Below the pieces are notes generated by a model. The model was not told the origin of the DNA. It did no database searches and saw only the letters and a list, made by a program, of their open reading frames with translations. The position numbers and the translations under genes are program-made. Shown piece after piece: positions 15,801 through 26,796 of a DNA stretch of 64,000 bases (position 1 is the first letter of the stretch; every line of letters begins with the position of its first letter). Origin of the DNA: Epiperipatus broadwayi (lineage: Eukaryota > Onychophora > Udeonychophora > Euonychophora > Peripatidae); contig JAQFVV010006634.1 of assembly GCA_028023455.1 (NCBI GenBank), positions 231,159-295,158 of the forward strand. Direction: 5' to 3'.

Positions 15801-16130
15801 AATGAGTCTTAGTGATTAGAAGTTGCGGAAGTCATAAGAATACTATGTAGTTATTATGTGTAATAGTAGCATAAGGGGGGATAGTGTTCTTATGCCATTG
15901 AGGTGGTATCCCATGGGATATTGTCTCAATGTAATCTACCTTGTCACCTGTATTTCCACTTCTAGTCTCATGAATTCCTGAATATTTATTTGAGTTAGTT
16001 TAAAACAGAACCTAAGTTAATTTTAAGAAACTTGAGCTAGTAAAGCATTTAATTGAATATTCCATTAATTATTAGAGCTAGAACCCGGTTAGGTGATTTT
16101 CACTATATTATATTTATTTTGGGGGAAGTG
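12880..16130. other. Region of different texture, no gene recognised
   Basis: This stretch has fewer long microsatellites and more scattered CpG (for example near 13,105, 14,000 and 14,290) than flanking DNA. It lies directly upstream of the decayed gypsy element and could contain its eroded 5' LTR, but I could not find a matching 3' copy because sequence is missing at the gap. No open frame of note. Confidence 0.4.
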
Positions 16131-16218
16131 GAGATGCGGGAACGGGGCAGTTAGATTATGGCCCTCAACATGATTAGCCCAATGTGTAGTGGAGCTACAC
16201 ATGATTACAAGGTCGGAT

Positions 16219-16246
16219 TGTGGCGCTGGCAACGTGTTGGGCCTGA
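16219..16246 (+). promoter_or_regulatory. Possible primer-binding site of the decayed gypsy element
   Basis: TGGCGCTGGCAACGTGTTGG, followed by GCCTGAG, begins with the TGG expected for pairing with a tRNA 3' CCA. It resembles the primer site of the complete element at 24,298 (TGGC...CAATCGTGGGGCTGAA). It lies about 0.7 kb before the gag frame. No clear LTR end (CA) touches it, so the call is tentative. Confidence 0.3.
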
Positions 16247-16614
16247 GTATTAAAATGGGGAGAGTATAATAGGTTTACATGGAATGGGAAGGTTAAATAG
16301 GTAGAGTGTGACGTGCCAACTTTAGGGGCTTGAGATGTGTTAGTGGGGGCATCATATTCAATCAACAGTAATGCAATGATTTAATAATTTAAAATAGTAA
16401 TGGTTATTTAGGATTTAATTATTATAGAGCTAAGTGTTTATGATTCAAACAATTGCAATTCTAAGTGGTGGATGATCTGATTATTTAAAAGTATAATACT
16501 ACATTATTATAAAAGATTTGGCAAATAAACTTTTTGAAATATGCATATGTGGCTAATGATTATTTGGATATTTATTATGACCATGTCAATTAGTGAAATG
16601 TTGAAGAGATATTT

Positions 16615-16668
16615 GAAATGTTTTAAAATGTGCAAAAATTTGAAATGTTTTAAAATGTGCAAAAATAT
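16615..16668 (+). repeat. Tandem duplication of a 27-bp unit
   Basis: Two consecutive copies of a 27-bp unit containing GAAATGTTTTAAAATGTGCA, identical or nearly so. Confidence 0.85.
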
Positions 16669-16930
16669 CTGTGAATCATGCATGTAGAGGATGATGTTGT
16701 GACACATGATTTTGAATTATTATTGTTGTTATTATTGTCTAAGATGAAATATTGTAGGGAGTAGGAGATACTGTCTATGGTTATTGGAGGTGATGATTGT
16801 ATGGGAATAGAAGAAGCTGGTAAGGAACTTATTTATGAGATTAAATAGAAATATACTAGAAATACTAGATTTTGAAAAACAATATTATTATTATTAAAAA
16901 AAAATAAATAACCAAGATAGTAATGTAGAA

Positions 16931-18900
16931 ATGGAACTGTCTAAGTCTATGCTTGATAATGGTTGTACAGAGGAAAGAGAACGCGAGAACTTAAGTGAAA
17001 GGGAAACGTTGGTAGATGATACTCACGAGGTAGAGAGTAAAATCGAAGAGGGGGTGAAAGAGATGGTGAAAAGTGAAATAGAAGAAGAAAAGGTAAAAGT
17101 GCCTGAAAAGTAAGTAGAGAGTATTTTAATGGCTCAAATATCCCAAATGTTTAAAGCTCTTCATGAAAGCATAAATAAGAATAATGAAGATAATGATATA
17201 AAGTTTAAAGCTCTTCAAAAGGATAGTGATATAAAGTTTAAAAATCTTCATGACAATATAATTCAAAATATAAAAGATAATAAGGTAAAATTAGATATTC
17301 TTAATGAAAGCTTGAATAAAACCAATGAAAATCTAGAGATAAAATTTAAGGAAACCTGCCAGAAGGTAAAAGACCTTAAGGAAGTACAAGATAAATTTAA
17401 TCAGGTAGAACTGAGACTAGATAATAACGAAAGGGTCTTTGAGTCCTTAAAACATGAAGTAGAGAATATAGAGTACAAAAATCAAGAATTATTAAAGAAT
17501 AAATTTGAGGAATTTTCCGAGTTGACTATCAGAGGTTTAAGTAAGCAAATAGAAGATTCAATCAACTGATGTCAAGTCAATAGTAACAAATTGAATCAAA
17601 AGATTGATGATAATAAAATAAAGGTGGAATGTAGAATTGATGAAATACAGGAGCGTATAGGGCATATGGATGAAAGTTTTACTGTTATAAAAAGAAAGAG
17701 ATGGTACAAAATAGAATAGTGATAAGAATGAAATGGAGCAAGATTTAGTTGAAAGGTTTAGGGACTTAATAGTGCAAGATTTTGGATGGGAGACCAAGAC
17801 AGATTTAGAGCAGGTTTTGATTGAAAGAATTGCAGGATCTGGGGGATATGCAAAAGGTTGAGGGACATAAATACAGGTCAAAGGTTGGGGAAAATATGAA
17901 GAAATTACAAAAGGATGTAAAAGGAACAAGCTCAACAGTTAGAGAAAAATAGTCATGAATATAAGGACCTAGTTGACCAAAACTTAGATGAATTCAGAAA
18001 GGGAGCAAAAAATTATATGTAGAGCAAGTGATAGGGCAAATAAATTTTGAAGGAAGATTTCAACATAAGTCAATAAACAAATAAGAAGAGATGAAACCTA
18101 TAAGTGGCCAAACGATAGATTTAGGTAGGGAAAGAATATTATACATAATGGGTTTGAGGAAAAGATTAGTTCCATCCTCAATAGGTAGGTAGAGATTTTA
18201 AAAAAATATGAAAACCACCCATTAGAATGTACTGATGTCAAGGAAGTAGACATCCGACCACCTAGGGAAAGTGCCAATTATGACGGAGGGTCAAATAGCT
18301 CAATGGCCTTAAGATTCATAAGAGTAAAGCTCATTTTGAGGAGATTTTGCAGAAAATCCGTCAGAGTTTCTCAACAACCTAGAGGAGCTATTCTCGATAT
18401 GTGACTAACAGAAAAAGAAAAGTTGGCTATCTGAGCAACCATTTAGGTGGGACTACCCAAGTCTGGTGGCCAGTCGTCTTTTGAAAAGAGCCTAAGTACT
18501 TCGGAGATTTTCGATTTTAAATTATAGGAAGTTTTTGGAGATGCCCATATAGCAGAGGTACAGCCTTAGGTTCCAAATCCCGCAGGAAAAATATCACTCC
18601 AATAGGGATGGTTATACTAGTTTCTTTAGAAGTCAGGCTGTCTGTTTAAAGACTCTCACAGCATATCCTGTGTCTGAAGGACAAATAGTTAGAATAGTGC
18701 GACAAATTTACCTAGGAGATGTAGAGCAACTACTAATTGCTGCTGTAGGTATTCCATAGAGGAAGTATAAGAAATATTGGATGTGCTAGAGATTTTAGGG
18801 GCATCTCTGGACAATAGATAAATCCAATAGAGAGACCTAGCTATCCATTGTCAAATGTTAATGTTAGTAATAATAACCATAGGTTTCAAAACAAGTTTAA
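16931..18900 (+). pseudogene. Decayed Ty3/gypsy-type gag
   Basis: One ancestral frame starts at 16,931 (MELSKSMLDN...), is cut by TAA at 17,111-17,113, resumes in the same frame with MAQISQMFKALHES, is cut by TGA at 17,567-17,569 and continues to a TAG near 17,718. The open part is a long charged, Lys/Asn/Glu-rich coiled coil, as in the N-terminal part of many arthropod gypsy Gag proteins. Further downstream, in shifted frames, are capsid-like pieces: GDFAENPSEFLNNLEELFS at 18,340-18,405, then about 18,600-18,760 with YTSFFRSQAVCLKTL and EGQIVRIVRQIYLGD. These fit retrotransposon Gag. No CCHC zinc knuckle is visible. At least two in-frame stops and several frameshifts show that it is dead. 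Confidence 0.72.
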
Positions 18901-19234
18901 AAAGAAAATAAAGCTCTAGAGTTGGGGATGGGGTATTCCCAGATAATAGAAGAACAGTTAAGTTCGATACTTTAGGAATAGAGTAGAAACCCAAAATAAT
19001 CAACCCTCTGCTAGTGGTGTTACCCCGATCTTAAAAAGACCCAATATAAAATCAACTGATAAAAAGTTAAACTAAGAAGGTCTTTGTATAGTAGTTCCTC
19101 TTTGCACTAAAGGACCCGGTGCTAACAAAATGGAGAGCGATCAGATGTGGATGCTAAATACTTTAGATTTAGACATTGATTTCAAAAGTTAAGAACCCTT
19201 TACTATGGGTGAACCACCTATGACGTATCAATGT

Positions 19235-19342
19235 CGGTCATTATTTTAAACATTGAAAGTATAAGGAAATGAAGCATTAATTGACTCTGGAAGCCAAGCT
19301 TCCATATTATCCGAGTCAACGTATAAAAATCTGAAATATGCA
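19235..19342 (+). pseudogene. Retroelement aspartic protease, N-terminal fragment
   Basis: The frame GNEALIDSGSQASILSES (about 19,265-19,318) carries the catalytic DSG triad of retropepsins (Asp codon at 19,283-19,285) in the typical ALIDSG-S setting. The frame has TAA stops just upstream (near 19,241 and at 19,262) and ends at TAA 19,343. It follows gag in the expected order on the same strand. Everything downstream is hidden by the gap, and no pol sequence reappears after it. Confidence 0.7.
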
Positions 19343-19373
19343 TAAAAGGTGATATACCTTCATTGCCAGTAAA

Positions 19374-19873
19374 NNNNNNNNNNNNNNNNNNNNNNNNNNN
19401 NNNNNNNNNNNNNNNNNNNNNNNNNNNNNNNNNNNNNNNNNNNNNNNNNNNNNNNNNNNNNNNNNNNNNNNNNNNNNNNNNNNNNNNNNNNNNNNNNNNN
19501 NNNNNNNNNNNNNNNNNNNNNNNNNNNNNNNNNNNNNNNNNNNNNNNNNNNNNNNNNNNNNNNNNNNNNNNNNNNNNNNNNNNNNNNNNNNNNNNNNNNN
19601 NNNNNNNNNNNNNNNNNNNNNNNNNNNNNNNNNNNNNNNNNNNNNNNNNNNNNNNNNNNNNNNNNNNNNNNNNNNNNNNNNNNNNNNNNNNNNNNNNNNN
19701 NNNNNNNNNNNNNNNNNNNNNNNNNNNNNNNNNNNNNNNNNNNNNNNNNNNNNNNNNNNNNNNNNNNNNNNNNNNNNNNNNNNNNNNNNNNNNNNNNNNN
19801 NNNNNNNNNNNNNNNNNNNNNNNNNNNNNNNNNNNNNNNNNNNNNNNNNNNNNNNNNNNNNNNNNNNNNNNNN
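19374..19873. other. Assembly gap (500 N)
   Basis: Exactly 500 unknown bases, a round number that suggests a placeholder rather than a measured size. It interrupts a retroelement pol region, and an uncollapsed repeat or the long (ATT)n tract nearby may have caused it. Confidence 1.
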
Positions 19874-20091
19874 CCGATTTTTACGTTGAGCAACGAATAT
19901 TATTTTTAACAAAACAATTCATAAAAATATCTATTTAGTTAAAATACAAATTAATTTGGATTGCCCAATACTTACTGTTCATATATATATAACTGCAAGT
20001 CAAAGATGTGTTGGTTTTAGTGTTTTCTTTGGTTAAACTCCTAAGATCTCTGTAAACAACGATCCGTTAAAATCATCATTTGCTGCGAGAC

Positions 20092-20475
<384 letters not shown>

Positions 20476-20479
20476 GTAG

Positions 20480-22606
20480 AAATAAAATAAATAAATAATC
20501 CACTCTTACAAAAAGCAAATTCATAATGATTACATTAGTATAGCTTTTTCTAAAACGTTTATTAAGTATTCAACTTACAAATAAAATCCTCATTTCATTT
20601 AAGGAGATTAATTAATAATAATCAGAAAAATAATTTATTTATTTGCTTTTTAAATTGTCAAATTGTAGAGTGTTTAATAAAAGTTATTATATATTGGGGG
20701 TATACTTTAAATTTGATATTAAACAAGTCTAAAGAGTTAGTAAATAAAAGAATTCAATGAATAGTTAATAATATCGCATGCAGTTGTTTAATTAAAAGCT
20801 TATGTGGGGGTGTATATATTGAATCTACAAAAGAATTCAAATCTTCAGAGTTAATTACAAGTACATTATTTCAATTTCACATATTTATAAATATAATATT
20901 GTCTATAAAATATTGTTCAATGATGCAAAGGTTGTATCGAAATTAAAAGAATATCTTTTTGATAGATTATTTAGATAAGTGATCATCAATTTAATAAAAA
21001 TAATATTATTAATACTACTACTACTAATACTAGTAGTAATAATAATATATCATATAAAGATTAACTAGATATTGTTTTTGAATTCTGTTTAGTTTTAAGT
21101 TTTATATACAAATATTGTTTGTTTTAGATTTTTACTTATGAGCAAAATCATAGTTATGATACTTTTTTATTAAATTTAATTTTATTTGCATTCTATTATA
21201 CTTTGATATATATAGAAAATGTTTTTTCAATAGTTACAAAAAAAAATACTGAAGGACTGCGCATCATTCAACAAGCCTGCTGATTGCTATATTGGAACGT
21301 TTAAGTAGTTTTCCATTTTTGTTTTACTTTTTACTAAAAATTACTGGATATCAATTTGCTAAACAATATAAAATAATTATATAAATTAGCTATGGACCAA
21401 TAATGTAAAATAAAAAATTTTGTGCATGATTGGAAGCTATTTTTAATTTTTAATTTTTATACATTCTGGATTCAAAACCAGATCATGGGAATGTCAAGTA
21501 TATTGGCCATCATTACACCAACAAGTACTAGTATGTATATATATATTTGGTCACCATTACACCAACAAATACTAGAATATATATATAATTATTAGAAATC
21601 AATCAACACTTAGACATTCCCAATATAGAAAATAATCAACAATCTCAAACTGTTGCCAAGGCAAAAACCTCCTTTTAACAATAAAGGTGGAATCCCATTT
21701 TATTTAAAATATACACACATTTTGTTACACATGTATGCTGGTCCCAGATGGATTTTATACATAAATATGCGATTCTCAATGAAAATTAATGAATTGATTT
21801 TTTTTTATTAAATAAAACTATAATTTTAAAAATATCTAAATTTTTAAATACAGATACACTCTAATATACATAAACCAATAATATATCACAGTCTGTTCTT
21901 GCATATACATGTACACTGATACATATATAATGATGTTTATGTTGATATGTATGTACTCAAGGAAGTTTAAAGTTAGCACTGATAGAGTTATGGGGTAAAA
22001 CAGGTGAAATGTATAGTTGGTAAGAATATACTGTTTCAATATTGTTTTAAAATTAAAATGAATTAAAATATTATAGCTTTAATATACATACCAGCAAACC
22101 AAAATATAGGATTTGAATCTGGTTTCTTAAACTTAAAACTAATACAAGCTTTTTGAAACATTATAACAGTTAAATCAGGACTGAATTAGCACTATTAGTT
22201 TAAAATTGCATTGTTTATCATATAAATTACCAGCCATTTAAAAATTTAAAGAATTTATGATAAACTTTTATTTAAATTTAAAACTAGTATAATTTAAGCT
22301 ATGGAAAATTTATTTTATAGCTGTACAATCTATATACAAAATACTGCTATAGTATATTTCTATGTAAAAATTATGGCTTTAGAAAGCACTAATAAAAATC
22401 TATTCATGACAGAAATTAAGTATATATATATATATTTTTTAGCTGTCTTAGCACAAAATTTCACTTAACATTTAACTTCTACCAAAGCTAAAGGGTATAA
22501 TATATATATATAAATCTGGAATAAATTCTACAATATTCAGAATAATAAAGGTAAAAATAAATAATAGCTATAAGCAGTTTATTGTCTTCTTGAATAGCAA
22601 CTTGCA

Positions 22607-22610
<4 letters not shown>
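20480..22610. other. Gene-free AT-rich stretch
   Basis: Contains a tandem duplication of about 45 bp at 21,501-21,590 (ACCAACAARTACTAG followed by TATATA in each copy) and a small imperfect palindrome of ATT/ACT units at about 21,001-21,050. No gene recognised. Confidence 0.55.

Positions 22611-22644
<34 letters not shown>
22611..22644. repeat. (TA)n tract, insertion target of the LTR element
   Basis: The LTR element begins directly after this tract, and TA repeats resume at 28,449 after its 3' end. ATAT flanks both sides and is a plausible 4-bp target duplication, though a microsatellite cannot prove it. Confidence 0.85.
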
Positions 22645-22647
<3 letters not shown>

Positions 22648-23115
22648 ACCTATATTGATATAGGCACATATAGTTTTATCTAAAATTATTATTAAAGTAA
22701 TCTTTCATAAAAGAAAAACATAAAATTAAATGTTGGAGAGTTTATTGCAGCTTGTTTTCGAAAAAGATAAGAATTAAATAGTTTTTTTTTAGTATTCGTA
22801 AAAATATAATTTAAAGGGTTAAAACATACAAATCTCTTTTCATTCAAGTTTAATTAAAGAAAAAATAATGTTAAAACTAATATATGACCGTATATATGTG
22901 CGATTGTCAACAATAGAATAAATGTTATTATAAAGTTAAAGAAGATTATTATTAAAAAACACGGCAATGGTTATTAATTAAAATATAAAACAACATCTCT
23001 GCATGGCTATTACTAATTAAGCAATCTTCCAAAACACGTTTATCAAAGGATTAATTGATAAGGAATTTGACAACAGATCTTTGCCGGAGATATCAGAAAG
23101 ACAACAAGGCGCAGG

Positions 23116-23124
23116 TATAAATAG
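23116..23124 (+). promoter_or_regulatory. LTR TATA box
   Basis: TATAAATAG in a GC-flanked setting, with ACAGTAATTC about 22-25 bp downstream as a possible initiator. The identical motif is at 27,268-27,276 in the other LTR. It would start the genomic RNA about 0.5 kb into the LTR, leaving R and U5 of about 1.1 kb. Confidence 0.6.
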
Positions 23125-23888
23125 ACCTTTTTTATCGGACAGTAATTCATTCCACAAATTAATTGAGTTGAGACAATCAGTTCACAAAGTTATTGAGAGA
23201 GTGCAGTTCGGAAATTAATTGAGTCAGTTAAGAAACAAAATGCAGTGCTGAGAATATTTTGGAACGCACGTTCACCTCCAGCCCAGATGTCCGAGAAAAC
23301 AGCAGATCTGCCCGTGAAATAATGTCAGCTTAACATCTTAGAAAATCTCCGTCAGTATCTATTTGTCTCCGATAGCAATAATCGTGAAAATCAGGAAACT
23401 CAGCAAGGAAACGTCCCAGCCGGCTGGTAAGCATTTATAATGGAAATATCCTCACCGAAAGCAGCCTCCAAAGAACAAAATTCTACGTCAACATTCAAAA
23501 TCCTAGGTAAAACATTTGCTTATTTTCGTTATACTGTAATAGCCATTGCATTTCATTAATTCATGCGAATCCTCCAAGAGTCTAATTATATGAACTCGAT
23601 ATCATACATAAATGAACTATTGATGTGTGTGATTAAATTTCAAATGCTATGTAATACTTTAATATTATTATGTGTGTGTGCATGAGTTAATATGTGCGTG
23701 ATCCTTATATCAATATTATTAGTTAAATTAGATAAATACCAGTGTTTTGTTATGAAAGTAAACAAGAATATTTAAACTAGTTTAGAAATGTTAATTTAAA
23801 ATATGCGTGTGTTTTATTAGAATGTTTAAATTTAGTAAATAAATGTTAGTTAATAAATTATCTTTAAAATTAAACTTTATTTGTCGGT

Positions 23889-23979
23889 CAATTCTTTTTA
23901 TCAATCCTTTTACCAAATTCTTTTATCAATTCTTTTTATCAATTCCTTTTAACAAATTCTTTTATTAATTCTTTTAATC
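23889..23979 (+). repeat. Tandem short pyrimidine-rich repeat in 5' LTR
   Basis: About seven imperfect copies of a 12-14 bp unit like CAATTCTTTTTAT. The 3' LTR carries the same array at 28,041-28,132 with one extra T and one C-to-T change. Confidence 0.85.
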
Positions 23980-24211
23980 ACTAATTAAGTATAATCTATT
24001 AGTGATTACAAACAGCTGAGCTAGTCGTGGATTTAGGCATTGAGTTAGTGGCCATTGCTTAAAGTGCGTTATTTATTCATCCTTGAATAGATAGCTGGCG
24101 CCCGTGTTTATACACAAACAAAAAAGTGCTTTGAACTTGGTGTTGAACTCAACAGTCGAGAAGAAGTTATGTCCTGGAAATGTAACATTAGTTATATACT
24201 TTATAGCTATC

Positions 24212-24295
24212 GTTTGGGCATACATACTCTCCGAGTATGTTCTTCTCTGCCTAAGAGGCCGGTGTTTCGAATCCACATATTCGAACACAGTTCAA
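24212..24295 (+). other. Hairpin-rich LTR terminus (5' LTR version)
   Basis: Three successive inverted repeats are visible: CATACTC-TCC-GAGTATG, GCCT-AAG-AGGC, and GTGTT(t)CGAAT-CCACAT-ATTCGAACAC. The corresponding 3' LTR block (28,365-28,448) differs at about 11 positions but keeps the second and third hairpins, the third as GGT...GAATC-CACA-GATTC...ACC. This suggests RNA structure at the U5 end next to the primer site. Confidence 0.55.
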
Positions 24296-24297
24296 AT

Positions 24298-24318
24298 GGC
24301 TAGACCCAATCGTGGGGC
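24298..24318 (+). promoter_or_regulatory. Primer-binding site
   Basis: TGGCTAGACCCAATCGTGGG starts two bases after the LTR end TTCA and begins with the TGG that pairs with a tRNA CCA end. The tRNA used is not determined. It resembles the candidate at 16,219. Confidence 0.6.
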
Positions 24319-24671
24319 TGAACCTAAGAAACAATAGTAATGAGGTACTTTGTTTCTTGTTTGAAAAATTTGTTTTATACAAAAGTTAAATTACGTATGT
24401 AAAAGTGTTTTAATTTAAAAAAAAAAAAAAGAATTGACCGAAACTTTCTTTTTTTTTTTCGAAATGAAAAGAGATTTTGACATTTATGCTATCAAATCAG
24501 AGTCAATTGGGTGTTATGGGCAGAGTTAAAGCATTAAGAGCGGGTAGTGAAAAGGACAAAAGGCTGGAGTTAACGTGAGTTTCCGTCTTAGTAAGAAAAA
24601 TAAATAAATAAATCGTATAGTAAATTTAGTCTAACGTAAGCGCTAGTTTGAAATAAAATATTGTTTTAAAA

Positions 24672-25334
24672 ATGGAAAAAGAGAAAGAAATGTCTGAGAC
24701 ACAGATGCTGAAAATGATGATAAATATGATGGAAGAAATGCGTCAAGAATTCAGGCAAAGTCATCAAGAATTCATTGTGGGAATAAGAGAAATAAGATGT
24801 GAAATTAAAGGAATGAGGAGTGAAATAATAGAGAAAGTAGAGGAGAACCAAGAAGGCAGAGAGTTAGATTTAGTTAAAGAAAGTCAGGAAGTTGAGGTCA
24901 TGAAAGATATAGAAATTGAGGTAGAACTAGATAGTGTTGAAACAGAGAAGACTGAAATAGAAATTAAAGCAGAACAGGATAGTGCTAAGACAGAGGAAAA
25001 CATAGATCAAGAAATAGAAGAGAGACATAAGTTCAAGGTAGAAGATAGCGTTGAAAAGTTTTTACAAAAATTTAAAAAGGTTAAAGTAAAAGTTCGTGTT
25101 CGTTTTAAACGGAGATGTAAATCAAAGAGAAAGCGTAAGGAAAAATATTCACGGTTAGGAAAAATACGGAGGTCTGTGAAGCTTAAAAGTTTTCTAATTT
25201 ACAAGGCAGAAAATAGAACGGAGAGAGAAAGAGATAAAGCAGCAAACTTTATAGATGTGAGGATATGGAGCATAATTTATGTTAGTGAATTAGTAGAAAG
25301 AAAGAAGGAACCACCGGACATATTTAAAAGATAG
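24672..25334 (+). CDS. Gag-like coiled-coil and basic protein of the LTR element
   Basis: 220 residues, starting MEKEKEMSETQMLKMM. Residues about 1-60 form a predicted coiled coil (heptad-like M/E/R/Q-rich). Residues about 60-125 are strongly acidic with two similar segments built on VELDSVETE and AEQDSAKTE. Residues about 130-175 are very basic (KVKVRVRFKRRCKSKRKRK), suitable for RNA binding. There is no capsid or zinc-knuckle motif. The first ATG of the frame lies about 370 bp after the primer site. The architecture resembles the N-terminal half of the decayed gag at 16.9-17.7 kb. I infer an RNA-packaging or assembly role; the sequence does not prove it. Confidence 0.6.
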   Translation: MEKEKEMSETQMLKMMINMMEEMRQEFRQSHQEFIVGIREIRCEIKGMRSEIIEKVEENQEGRELDLVKESQEVEVMKDIEIEVELDSVETEKTEIEIKAEQDSAKTEENIDQEIEERHKFKVEDSVEKFLQKFKKVKVKVRVRFKRRCKSKRKRKEKYSRLGKIRRSVKLKSFLIYKAENRTERERDKAANFIDVRIWSIIYVSELVERKKEPPDIFKR

Positions 25335-26358
25335 TAAACGGGCGGAATAGTAAAGGAAATAAACAAAAAGGACCGGAAATGGACAATGAGCAGGAATATG
25401 ATTATTCTAATGTCAATAATTTAAGAAGTTTAAATCTGAAACTTCTATTTAAAACTAAAATAATAAAATTAAAAATAACTGAATAATAAATTAAATGTTT
25501 GAAAGCAATAATAATAACGGAGGCTTCGCAAAATAAAAGATTTTTTTTTCTCCACGCACATATTAATTAAGGAAATGTTCGTAAATAAACAGTTCAAATA
25601 AATAAAAAATCAAGTTAAATAAATGGGTCAAATTAAGGATTTAGAAATAATATTTGTAGAATTAAATAAATGAATAAAATAACGGAAATACATAAAATAA
25701 AAACAAGTTAAATAAATAAGTATAATATATCTGTAGAAAATAAATAAAATATTCGTAGTAAAATAAAATAGTTTTTTGAATATACGCATGTTAAAATAAA
25801 AGTTTGTTTTGAATACCGTAAGTTAAGAAAAGGATGTAAATAAATTGTTTAAAATAATCAAGATAAAAAAAAAATCTCTAGTAAAATAATAATGAATGAA
25901 TCATAATAAAGCAAAATAGTTTTTTTTCTGAGTACACGCACGTTAATATATAAGTTAAAGTAATGGGTTAAAGTAATATTGTAATATAAATAAATATGTG
26001 TCCGTGATAGTTTCAAAATAATATTGTAGCATAAATAAATATGGATAATGTTCGTATGGGTTTAAAATAAGTATCGTAAAACTAAATATTTAAATAATGT
26101 TCGTAATGAATTTAAAAATAATATAAATGAAAGTCAATCTAAGTTGTATTAGGAGTGTATAAGGGTTCGAATCTAAAGGGATGAGGGTAGTATTGAAATA
26201 AGTTAGATAAGGATTAAGTTTAAAGCTCTCGACTGGATAAATTCTAGTACCCGCAACGGATTGGCCGGGATCATTCCTCTTTTAAAAAGCGCACTGGCAA
26301 CAACCAGAGTAAGTCGTAAGTCACTTTTCGGGGGAGAATCCCCATATCTCGTACCTCA

Positions 26359-26540
26359 TTTTCCAAAGCGTAAGTCGGAAATGGACAGTTGAAAATTCCT
26401 GCCATTGCAGCTGCTTAGTCAAAGTCCGATCAAGAGAATCGGCAATCGTTTTCCAGGGCGTAAGTCGAAAATGGACAGTTGAAATTCCTGCCATTTGCAG
26501 CCACCTTTTCTTAGTCAAAGTCCGATCAAGAGAATCGGCA
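26359..26540 (+). repeat. Tandem duplication of about 90 bp inside the LTR element
   Basis: Copy one is 26,359-26,448 and copy two 26,449-26,540. Both contain GCGTAAGTCGRAAATGGACA and end with AGTCCGATCAAGAGAATCGG. The second copy has a few extra bases. It lies in a patch clearly less AT-rich than the rest of the interior. A GGGG-GAGAAT-CCCC hairpin sits just upstream at about 26,330. Confidence 0.9.
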
Positions 26541-26776
26541 GCCGAAGCTTCGTTTACAAAAGATCCCTGTGCCACAAATTTAGTTTGTCCTCGTGGTCAT
26601 TATCCAGGACGAACATTGTAAGCAATGTTACCAGCATAGAAAGAAGAAAAGCATAATTGGAGATTGCCCTTAGTATGGAAAGGAAAAGATACCAAAAAGC
26701 AAACTTAGAAAGAATAATAAATTAAGATTTAATGTTGTCAGAGATAAAATGGTCAAAAATGACGCATTTTACTCTC

Positions 26777-26791
26777 AAAAAGGAGGGATGG
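26777..26791 (+). promoter_or_regulatory. Polypurine tract
   Basis: AAAAAGGAGGGATGG lies five bases before the 3' LTR start, the position expected for plus-strand priming. Confidence 0.75.
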
Positions 26792-26796
26792 TGTAA

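Larger units (their letters stand above)
22645..24295 (+). repeat. 5' LTR
   Basis: It matches 26,797-28,448 with about 11 differences over the first ~1,565 bp, and about 11 more in the last ~84 bp. It contains a TATA box, a pyrimidine-rich tandem repeat and a terminal block of small hairpins. Confidence 0.93.
25340..26796 (+). other. Non-coding 3' interior of the LTR element
   Basis: A-rich, with many TAAATAAA strings and no open frame with retroelement motifs, up to a G+C-richer patch at about 26,220-26,640. Confidence 0.6.

Noticed and set aside
17558-17935. Minus-strand 125-codon frame
   Set aside because: It is antisense to the decayed gag coiled coil; the plus strand explains the composition.
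19316-19938. Long open frames on both strands across the gap
   Set aside because: They consist of unknown residues from the 500 Ns.
24212-24295. A tRNA gene or tRNA-derived end in the LTR
   Set aside because: There are three small hairpins and a GGTTCGAATC on the minus strand of the 3' copy, but no closing acceptor stem and the wrong order of arms for a cloverleaf.
24073-24337. Open frames on both strands near the end of the 5' LTR, repeated at 28,227-28,545
   Set aside because: They lie in LTR sequence, are not kept in length between the two LTRs and have no motif.
26321-26575. Minus-strand 84-codon frame with an internal repeat (AADSLDRTLTKK...)
   Set aside because: The repeat is the 90-bp tandem duplication of the LTR element read in frame; no supporting motif or promoter.
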